Assembly (NCBI GenBank): GCA_029532415.1
Contig: JAQOTA010000050.1
Location: forward strand, 992,001 to 1,056,000
Source: Marasmius tenuissimus
Lineage: Eukaryota; Basidiomycota; Agaricomycetes; Agaricales; Marasmiaceae
DNA length: 64,000 bases
Direction of reading: 5' to 3'
The translations under genes were made by a program, and so were the position numbers. This document shows, in pieces, positions 33,420 through 42,779 of the stretch. Under the pieces are notes generated by a model. It ran no database searches and was not told where the DNA came from. It saw nothing but the letters and a program-made list of their open reading frames with translations. Position 1 is the first letter of the stretch, and every line of letters begins with the position of its first letter.

Positions 33420-36400
33420 CTATCGGGACTCACAGTAATGATTCCAATTTCGTGCCTTCATGGCTTCCCATGGCGCGTTCTCATGATCATGCAATGAGGC
33501 TCAGGTTCTGACAGTGAGAATTGAACCATTTAACAGCCTTGCGACGTACGGCATTCTGGATAAGATAAATCCTATCCATTACGAGTATCCCGTGGCGACT
33601 CCGATATCCGATAGGACGTTCGTTCAGGATCCCTCCAGTGAACTGGGATAAATTGATGAATCTGATGTATGCAATCGAACTATGTACGTGTGATTGAGCT
33701 CTAGAATCTAGATTATCATATATATAGCTGAAGCTGCCGGAGGCCCATCTTTTTCAATTCAGTTTTCCACAGATGCGCGGTACGTAATATGTTCTTGATC
33801 CAGATCTTCGGTTCTGTTTTTGATTCTTTGCTGAGGGTCTTATGTTCAAAAAATCCTGGCTCAGTGGCTACCGGCTATTTCGGGTCAAGTCCGCAGCAGA
33901 AGCGCCCTCCTTCACCGCGTATCTGCACCTCTGGGGGATGTTTGACGTTCTCAGTGCACGAAAGATGTACGAAAGGCTGGCGTGATCAAGTATTGTCACT
34001 TATCTCCCTCTTCTGCATGTCCAATGGGCCCATCGTTAGTTTTTCGTGCAGGCCTGAGAACTTGGAGACCCCACAGCAATACCTGATCAGACTAGATTAT
34101 GTTTGGCGACTAACAAAAATTCTGGAAATGAAAAATTGACGATATGTACCTTCCAGAACCGAGAATTCAGAGACTCATAGCTAGACTCCAGTAGGCTCGG
34201 TTCAACCGTTCTCCAAAAGGGGAAGGAGCACATGGAGGGAAGAGGGTTGGAGAACCATGTCCCTCCTGCCCATCCATCCATCAGTGCCATACCGCTGGCC
34301 ACATGAGTCTTGCTCACGAGTCAGTCGCGACAAACGAACGAAGGAGAAAGCTGATGCGCCACGGCAGTTTCCGAAAGCCGAGGAATGAGCACATCGACTC
34401 CGGAGGCGAGTGGACGGAGGCGGGAGTTCTATGTACTTATCCTACTATCTTGCCAAAGTTAATGCTCACGGATCGAGCAATGTGACAAGGTTCCGCATCC
34501 ACGAATGTGGTAGAAGCACAGCGAACGCACCTATGGAACACTGTCATATCCGGAGCCCTATATACCTGGCCGGCTGTCCGCTCATCAAGGGAGATTTTGA
34601 TAGATTTGGCATGCAAGCCCTGCGGAGTCCTAGTGGACGGAGATCCTTGTAGGGATGTGGAAGGAGTACTCGAGATGTCATTAAACAGCGAAGGACTCCT
34701 CAGGGACAGGCTGTAGATTGTGAGGACTTTATACCAAGTCGTTTCCTGAGAACTCGGAGGGTATCAGGCAGGCATTGTTTTTCTGGATGAAGGTCAGCGC
34801 CAGTGCTATAGGGGGGACACCCAGGAAAGACTAGTCACTAGCCTCGGCATCGTGTTGAGTCTCCTGAAGCTGAGAGCGTATGGTGGAACGGTCTGCCGGG
34901 CTAAAAGTTTGGACGCTTTGAGTCAATAGGACAGGCATTTGTGGTCAGTCGAATCATAAAAGAAAGGTTTTAGAGAATTCAACACATCCAGTTGAGGTGT
35001 CCGTGATTCCACCATTATGCGTCAGTAGTTTGTACAGACTTTTTGGGGCCGACTTTGAACTTTGCGGGTTGTTAAACGGCTTCAGAGGTGTATTGAAGTG
35101 CTCCATAGCCATCCTCTAGAGAACGTGGGTGATGGTCTCAGATGGAGGAACTGAGTTTGGACGACGCAGTGATTTGAGAAACTGGAGCTTTGACAAAACC
35201 TAGCCATCGAGCTCGACGTCCATTGAGGATACGTTTGAGTTTCCCGAGGCAGAAATCCCGGAGGAGGCGTGTTGGCTCTTGACGATCATCACGGCGTTTC
35301 AAGTGCAAGTGGGAGGTGGGTGCCTATGGATGCTTTCGCAACTCTCTGATTCTATCTCAGTCTGGACCGGGACGACTTGGTCTCTCCTTGACACTCGTAA
35401 CCATTGTTATTGGCGTGTACTCTGCGGCTAACTGGACGGTGACCCGAGACGTGCCTGAACGATTCGTTCCATCAACCACCCGCCCTTCCCCTGCTCTCCA
35501 ACATTATCATCTCAATCTTGTCAAACAAACTAACAGCGGCAGCCCCCAGCGTATTCCCCGCAACCTGCACAACCTTCATCCCAGAAACAAGCACCCTCCT
35601 CGCATCACGCCCAGAGCAGCCTTTGTGATGGTTAGATTTCCTCAACAACATCACTTGAGGTCATTATATTATAGATCCTCGAAATGGGGCCAGAAAAAGC
35701 GGGAGCGACATGTGCGAGTCGGAGAGAATCTCAGGTTTGGTTTTTTGGGTCGAAGGAGAGAGTCAAAGCCAAAGCAGTGGGCGTTTACGATGAGCGCTTT
35801 CCGCAATATTCAGGAATTCAATCTGGCTTCGGGCCGGATATGATTTGGACACTCCTGCTTGATTCACAACACCCACCAGCATTCGGAAACTCCACAGTGA
35901 GGCAGGCTTCTTGTCAGCGCAACACTAGCGACAACCGACAGGTCAATCACACTTACAAGCATTGTCCATGTTGTTGATACTATCAAAGGGCTATGTACGG
36001 ATGAGGGAGCCGTCAAGTCAAAAGGAGAGAAGGGGTACGTCGTGGTCTCGGTTTCAAGCTGTATCATTGAGAGCAGCAATCAAGATACAGGATATACCAC
36101 ATCAGAAGATAGATGATCATCTTGTTTCGTCCAAAACAGGACCGTCCTTGTGTCTGTCGGTTTGTTGGACGGGGACGGCAGCGAAGAATTGAACGAGAAA
36201 CCCAGGGATGTACTCGTAGTCAAAGTCGTTTCACTGAAAATTGGAAGGGCAGGGGGGTACGGAAATGTGGTGGATGCTCTGATGCCAATTTCGCAGCTTC
36301 GAGAACAGTGGAGAAGCTCAAGGGGTGAAATCTCGTGGGCGCGGTCATGACAAAGGAAGGCCTCGTCCCTCACACGTCCTGAACTCTGTGCAAAGTTCTT

Positions 36401-36490
36401 TGTCGCGTCCTGATACGACATCCTTTGTTCATACTATCCCGCGCTTTCGCCGTTTCATCTTGATTATCGCCACTCCTTTCCACAGGTTCT
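33420..36490. other. Non-coding interval between the divergent paralogues
   Basis: Frames of 60-175 codons exist, the longest being 35316-35843 on plus, but their hydrophilic composition and overlap with opposing frames give no confident gene. A minus-strand ATG frame at 36421-36080 may be the first exon of a spliced gene reading away from the 36.5-kb gene; I could not extend it. Confidence 0.35.
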
Positions 36491-36496
36491 TCTTCC

Positions 36497-38254
36497 ATGG
36501 CTTACAACTTGTCACGTACTGAGGAGGTGAGTGGCCTTCTTCAGTTCTCCAGGTTCCGTACTGATGCAACATCGTTAAGGCTGGCCCATATCCCCAACAC
36601 TTGTTGCGGCCACTTCGTCATCGCATACCCAGCGATAGTTCCCACTTACACTCGGAACCTTCAGCCAAAAGGACGATCGACTCCCTTCAGAAAATCAACG
36701 AGATCAACTTACATCACCTCTCCCAGCATTCCAATTTGTCGCCCGCCATGATTTTGTCCTTATTGGGGGACTTCAATCATATCTGTTCCTGGCTCTGGTT
36801 ATTCGTTGCCACCGCTCCCTCATCTCCCCCACAGCGATCATCGTTTTACGGTCGTCTGGTGTATCAATCGACAATCGCCATATCCTATCTTGTTTTTCAA
36901 GATGAGAGTTTCGCCACAAACCTTCGAAGTCGCGCCAGCTTCTACGCTGAGTTGTACAGCACGCTGAAATGGGTGGGATCAACCTTTCCCTTGGGACAGG
37001 TCAATGGATACGAGGCTGGATTCTACTTTGAGGTCGCACAAGCGATAATACTGCTTTATGGGGATTTAGCCAGCTCTTTGGTGAAAGCAATTACTCTAGA
37101 GTTTGCCGCTTATCCCGCCATTACGGACTCCTACGACAACCTTTGGGATACTCGCCGATATGCAGAAATCATTTTCCAGGCCCTCGTCGAAGCAAAAGTG
37201 TCATCGATTGGTATTCGTGACAGGACCTTTGTTGTCGCCGTGCTGTGCAAAAAGCTTCGCCTCCTTTCTACCTCACTCATCGAAAGCCAAACTCTTCCAC
37301 TTCGTTGCAGATTGTCCCAGGCAATGGCAATCTCGCACTCTCTGCGCGCTGTCGCTCATTTGGCCAAGCAGGGTCACGGAGGCGACACAATCCTTGTTCG
37401 GGCGGCTCTAGCTGAGGACATCCTCGTTTCTATCCATCAATCGCACGCATTCGTGCTCGACGATAGTCTTTGGCTTGAAGGACTTGAACGACAGGGAGCT
37501 GCAGTTGCCGATGCGATGGTAGTCATCGTCAACTACATCACCTCCTCTTTGTGCTTTCCCAAAACCTGTAGATCAGTCGTCAGAAAGCTCAAAGGGATCG
37601 GACAGGACTCGCTCAACTCATCTATATCAGCTGCGCTCTCCGCCGCTTGGTCGCTGATGGCGGAACAGGCTAATCGCTTCAACCAAATTCCTTCAGTTTT
37701 GTGTTCGAATCTGCAGGTGGGAGCTACATTTCTATTTCCTTAGCCGCTATCGATTCTTACCTCCTGTTGCAAAAGTGTCGCTCATCGCCTCGCACGCGGT
37801 CTACATTTAGCACCTGTGGGGGATGTTGAAAAGTGTTGTACTGCGGTGCTACATGCCAATCTGAACACTGGAAGGTTGCCCACCGTCTCGAATGCTCTCG
37901 TCGATACCCTCTACCCAGTAAGTGGCTGCAATCATGAGAACCATTCCCGAAAGCCTGATATTGACACCAGGTAGCCATTACTCGCTCTACACCCAGCAAT
38001 TTCTCGCCTGCGTCATCCAGTTAGACTTGGAAAGACGATTCTTGAGTACGTACGACCGATACGCTGGCCACCGGCGCATCCTTTTTATTCTAGACTACCG
38101 TTCATGGCCACCATCGCTTCGCTTATCCAAGGGGAAAAAGGGACACGAGGGATGGTCCCATATACAAGGGATATTCTATAAAAATGATATTCCACGAGTG
38201 TTCATCAATGTCCTTATCCGTCCGCCTTCCCGCGGCCTTCCAGTCAGTCACTGA
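36497..38254 (+). CDS. Orphan helical protein, nearly intact member of the paralogue pair
   Basis: Exon 1 (36497-36526, MAYNLSRTEE) joins through a 53-nt intron to exon 2 (36580-37716), giving 389 residues in one frame. The homologous copy shows that the protein continues: a 27-nt piece (37717-37743) with GT and AG ends and an in-frame TAG separates exon 2 from a frame reading LTSCCKSVAHRLARGLHL and on to 37918. After a GTAAGT donor the last homologous part (HYSLYTQQFLACVIQLDLE) runs on to a stop at 38254, though not in the phase the simple splice would give. The sequence is rich in helix-formers with several 18-22-residue amphipathic segments, and there is no signal peptide. I recognise no domain. 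It is either a functional gene with an unusual small intron or one just beginning to decay. Confidence 0.55.
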
Positions 38255-38299
38255 TCTCTGAACTCCACCTGTAAACACTCTGCTCATCTGCGTATACAT

Positions 38300-39240
38300 A
38301 CAGGCGTCTAGAGTGTCATCCAGCTCTGCGGGCGGGCCCGATTTCGAAGATTTGCGTAGGGGTTTTTGAGTTTAGTATATACATACGTCGAAATCGTCGA
38401 GTATATATCGTCGGTTTGGAATGGGCCAATCACGGCGCATTGGGTACCGCCGCTGCTACCCTTAGGTGTGCTACCCTGACATGTTCTAGTGGGTTGCGAC
38501 GTGTTTTGAGGTTCTCATGGACCATCGGATGAACAAAGTAATTAGTACATTCAATAGGCATGCTTTGAGACCCTTACCGGCTTTTGTGATTCTCGCGTTC
38601 TGGAAACCCTCATGAGATTGCCATAGTTAGGTTGAATATAGGCTCTGGTGCGCACTGCGAGTCTTTCTCGGAGCTCAACCAGGTCAACTAATGAAGAGTC
38701 AGAAGCAGAATTCTCCTTTCATTTGAGATATTTGAGGTCGAGTACCTGCATTTCCATGAAAACACAGTCCTCTCAGCGCTTGTTAACAGATTAGACATCC
38801 GACTCCCAAGTCTGTTCATGTGGTGTAATAGTGAAAGTAGAGCACGAAAATTGATAGGTAGTAACAAGAAGCTTCATCGGCAAAACCCCTCGGACGGGTC
38901 CCGAGTATTTAAGGAATGGCCACCGGCGGCCAGGTTGGGAGACATGGGTCAGTAGCTTGCAATGTTGTTGGCAAATATGTACACCCTATGAAAAGATGTA
39001 ACGAGTTGTACCCTGAATAAAATCGTTAGCAAGGTTGTACAAGCGCGGTAAGGTTGTAGTGAGTTGTACACTCACAGGAAAGATGGAACATAAGATGTAC
39101 ATTACCTATATCAAGTTGGGAATGGCGTGTACACTCTCGGTCATCGGGCGGGATCATTGTACAATGGAGAACATCATTTTATATGAGTACATACGTGTCC
39201 ATGAGTGTGCAATACATAACATCTAAGTTACAGGTGAGCA
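38300..39240. repeat. Gene-free tract with GTTGTACA-like short repeats
   Basis: No exon was found. From about 38960 to 39140 the words GTTGTAC(A/C), AAGATGTA and GTACAC recur at irregular spacing, giving a degenerate AT/GT-rich simple-repeat patch. Confidence 0.4.
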
Positions 39241-39335
39241 TAGCCCTCAGCACGTAAAACGTCCGTTGTGTCGTCTACTGACTCGTCCTCAAAAGCAATC
39301 TCAGACTGACATTCCTCGTCAGAGTCCCGATTAGC

Positions 39336-39480
39336 ATTGCCAACAGCCGGTTCGGTTCGGTTCCGGCTCCCGAGCCATGGTTCCGACGAACCGCGGTTCC
39401 CGGAGCCGTTGACGGATAGCGGTTCAGCTCCCAGGAGCCGCTCGAGCCGGTTAAGCCGCGGTTCGAGCCGGTTTTCCGAC
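39336..39480. repeat. CGGTTC/GAACCG-rich low-complexity tract
   Basis: Variants of CGGTTC, GAGCCGG and their complements are packed tightly, so the tract is rich in short inverted repeats and encodes Arg/Asn/Glu/Gly/Ser-rich nonsense on either strand. It lies inside a minus-strand frame that I do not call as a gene. Confidence 0.5.
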
Positions 39481-39549
39481 TTCCCAGAAAAAGTCCTGTA
39501 CGGTCGTAGGGTATCGTAGTATACCTGCGTGGCGTAACCACAACCCACT

Positions 39550-40960
39550 CGTAGGCTCTAGGGCCACACTGGGGCAATTAGTACTTGTTCATTTTAGGAC
39601 AAATCCTGTTCCAGCGCTGGTTTGTACCGCCAGATAGAGTTGCTCTATATCATCTTTGATGTAACGTACACTGGGTCTCGGTTCTGTATAATCACGAGTG
39701 ATTAAGTACTACTGCGTAAACTTGAGCTCAAGTATCATAGTAAAGTATTTACAAGGTAAAAAAAGAAAGACTAATGCATGCTGTATTGGCTTTCCCAATC
39801 TCGTTGAGTAAGTCGAGCCCCTACCGCGATACCAAGGTCAGGAGCCTTGAGCCCCAAGGCCGACGAGAGGGTGGAAAGTGCATACGGCGTACGCAGTCTA
39901 CCATGTTGAACCATGGGACCCAGGTACTTTGAGGCTTGAGGCTTCAGCACGTATGATACCAGCCAGGGCGGAGGGTAAACGAAACTTTCCCTTGCCATCA
40001 TTAGGTGCAAACCTTCCTGAAACGAAGATGAGTAACACGACTTTCGGCTTCACCATGCAGCTGAGACCAAGAAATAGCTGTGGCAATAGTCGACTCATCG
40101 GTGTCGAAGAAGACATATGGACCCGCCTCCGCCGTTCAGCTAGTGAACTATCCGTGGCTGTAAGCAAGACTCTCGAACTCGGAGAGCTTGGCTTTGAAGG
40201 CAAGCTTCTGAACGATATGCGTGTACTTCCATGACGCTCATCCAAGTCATCCTCTTGGTTCCTCCTTGACATCTCGTCGCCGTGACTACCATCTTGTACG
40301 AAAAAGACATGGGAACTGTGGCCTTCAAGTCGCGGATACATACGCTCACAGCGGCGAAACGCTAACAAGGTAACCACAGGTGAGCATCACAATGAGTGAA
40401 ACCCAGAGAATATTTGACTAACCTTGGGGATTTATCCCGCATTGTGCGCGTTCAAAGTGATAGTTTTGAGATCTAACCGACAGTCGAGACTGACGGCACT
40501 TGGAAGTGACAATGTCTCCGAGTGTTAGAACAAAACCCTCGATGGCGGTGATGCATTTCTCGGTGACGAAAGGTTTAGGTGTGGCAGCTGGTTAACTCGA
40601 CCGTAATCGCAGCAAACTGGTGCCTCTCTGTAGCTGCACGATTTCGAATAGTCTCGAGAGCACCTGTGAGAACGGAGATCATCGATGTTGGTGACGAGAA
40701 GAGGGAGGAGCACACTCACCTCTCGGAACTTCCAGATACATAGATCCGGTGAGGCAGAGCAGTCCGAGTGACCGCACGAGTCACATACAGAGAATGGCCA
40801 GGGACCATCTAGTTCCGGAAAGGTCAATGAGTGAGGTATGGTGGGATGCGAGAGTATGGGCTTACCTGTAAGATGCAAGGGTTTGGTATGTAAATTTTTG
40901 AGTAAACTAGTTGGATGTGGGTGTGTTGGAGCCTGGTAGTACTAATGAAGCCATCGAGAA
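39550..40960. other. Uncertain stretch with one Ser-rich minus-strand frame
   Basis: A minus-strand frame from 40377 to 39898 (159 codons, GTG first codon) encodes a Ser/Arg-rich part followed by a hydrophobic MVKPKVVLLIFVSGRF segment. It might be an exon after an acceptor near 40365. A second minus-strand frame (40878-40525) contains CDSCGHSDCS but starts with TTG. Neither could be chained into a gene. Confidence 0.25.
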
Positions 40961-40972
40961 AACAGACCGCGC

Positions 40973-41512
40973 TCAGAAAGAAACTATAAGTACAATCGAA
41001 ATCACCAAGTCCAGTGCCTCATCCAGATCCATCCCTGGGTATGTGAATCGTTCCCTATGCATCTTCCCACCTAGCGAGAGAATGATTTCGACGATCAAGT
41101 GAGGATTTCAGAGGGGAACGTACACGAGCAAACCACTTGAAACTTTGATAGGCCGTCGATCCGCATCTTCAGGTGTACAAGGGCCTCTGAATAGAACAAA
41201 GTTAGTATAAGAAAAGGGCCAGATACACGGTCACTCACCAGCCTTGTGCGAGTGCTTCACCTTCCAGGCGCCCACCCATTTCCATTTGACTGCACGGCAA
41301 CGACTTCTGTGTTCTCCGTATCGTCTCTTGGCATCCTTCAATCGCCCGACCTTGATGAATGTCCAGTGCTCGATTGTTCCCACTAGAACGTTTAATTCCT
41401 CGGGAGGGTCGCCTCTTTTTGCGCGTTTCCGACGACGTTCAGCGTAAAGAAGAGGGGGAGGAAGTTTGGTCGAGAGCTTGTGGGAGGTTTTGTTGGATCT
41501 CGTTCGGGCCAT
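40973..41512 (-). CDS. GIY-YIG family protein with T5orf172-type domain, compact
   Basis: Three exons (41512-41239, 41186-41124, 41070-40973) separated by 52- and 53-nt introns give a complete 144-residue protein. After a basic N-terminus come LVGTIEHWTFIKVGRLKDAK, then RRYGEHRSRC, HSHKAEALVHLKM, and finally VVCSCGKMHRERFTYPGMDL. The order IKVGR...RLxEH...C...AE.L.H...L...C.CG(K)xHxExF is that of the T5orf172/MUG113 branch of GIY-YIG nucleases found in many mushrooms. The presumed catalytic arginine (in RRYGEH or VGR) and glutamate (HRERF) are present, but the GIY triad itself is reduced to LVG. Small stand-alone versions like this are usually annotated only by domain; a DNA-binding or nicking role is inferred. 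The upstream region is a tandem duplication. Confidence 0.75.
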
Positions 41513-41525
41513 CGTCTGATGATGA

Positions 41526-41764
41526 AGAGCTGATGGCGGAAAGGCAAACGAGATGTCAGTTGAATTTTGCTCAGAAAAGAACCAAACTGACTGACCGTTT
41601 GCTTTCGTTTGTACGGAGTGCTGGACCCTCGACGTTCAAGGATTGAAGGCTAACAGCAAGGAGCTGTTGGCGGGAAGAACAGAAGAGATGTCAAATAAGC
41701 TTTTCTCGAAATAGAAATGAAAGGCCTGACCGTTTGGTCTGGTTTGTACCACTATGCACTGGAC
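41526..41764. repeat. Tandem duplication (about 131-bp period) upstream of the GIY-YIG gene
   Basis: Bases 41526-41634 recur, diverged, at 41658-41764. Shared landmarks are GAGCTG(A/T)TGGCGG, GAGATGTCA, (A)CTGACCGTTTG(C/G)T and CTGGACC(C/G). The repeat begins a few bases upstream of the ATG of the GIY-YIG gene and probably contains its promoter. The 143-codon plus-strand frame at 41717-42148 begins in the second copy, so I do not count it as a gene. Confidence 0.6.
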
Positions 41765-42252
41765 CGCCAAATCCGGCGACCACAACGTCTGTACACCGTA
41801 GGGACCGCTTGTGTGAACGTTTCGATTGTTATCGAGTATTCAGGGTCCCCAACTGATAGGCGGCTGATACCTAGCGTCGTTGGATGGCTGGAGAGGCTTG
41901 AGAGAACGGTTGACGCAGGATATCGCCTTTTCGGTGTGTTCAGACGCACCTATCTTCCCAATTGTCTAATGATTCATAACTGTGATTGCAACAGTGCCGC
42001 AAGAGCACTCGAGGAACTTCGAGATATGCGCAGTGCTTTGGTAAGACGCTCAGTAGGTGATTGCGATTACGGGAGAAACAAACTTACCGGCGTCTATCTC
42101 GGGCGCTCATCCAGAAAAAGCTGGAAGGGACGACTCAACGAGTTATAAACCCGTGCGGGATACACCCGAGCGACGCTCAAGCTGACATGCAAAGTCAGTG
42201 CAGCCAGACCGCTCCCTCCTACCGCCACCGAACAAGATCCCAAGCTTACCAG

Positions 42253-42288
42253 GAGGGGAAGCAGAAGCGGCCGCTTCTGCTTCCCCTC
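42253..42288. repeat. Perfect 36-bp palindrome with NotI-like centre
   Basis: GAGGGGAAGCAGAAGCGG is followed directly by its exact reverse complement, with GCGGCCGC in the centre and no loop. All 18 base pairs match. It sits in a non-coding stretch about 490 bp beyond the 3' end of the hAT gene. It could be a hairpin tip of a transposon end or a fold-back remnant. Confidence 0.85.
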
Positions 42289-42779
42289 TACCTATATGCA
42301 CTGATCAGAAGAGCGCCATCTGATAGGATAGCAAACTCACCTCAGCTATGTCTCGATCGCTAGTGCGTGCGTACTCAGGTCGGAAATCATCGTGAGCAAG
42401 CTCACAGGTCAAGAACAGTGCCTGGTTAAACGTTGAGCAAGCTAGACGAAATAGAGCTTGTTCACTCACCTATCATGTAATCACAGAGATAGTCATTGAG
42501 GGGCGACAAGTGGCTTCGTGCTCCACACCACCCACCCAAGTCATTCCAATGTCCATACTAGAGCAGGTGGGATATCATATTTTGGGACGCGATGCGAGTA
42601 CAAGCCAGGGTTTAGCAAGTCAAGAACATTGTATAGAGTCAGAAAGAACAAAGGCGAGAACGTTGAGTACCGGTGAGAACATTGAGTACGACAAGAAAGC
42701 TACATGGCTGCGGCAACAGTAAGTACAGCGTATGACAAGAAAAATAACAAGCGAGAGTATGTTGGTACGCAAGAAATAT

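Noticed and set aside
35316..35843. 175-codon plus-strand open frame
   Set aside because: Basic, low-complexity composition, first codon GTG-like context, no domain, and a competing minus-strand frame; not convincing as a gene.
41717..42148. 143-codon plus-strand frame with ATG
   Set aside because: Begins inside the second copy of a tandem duplication and has no recognisable domain or splice context.
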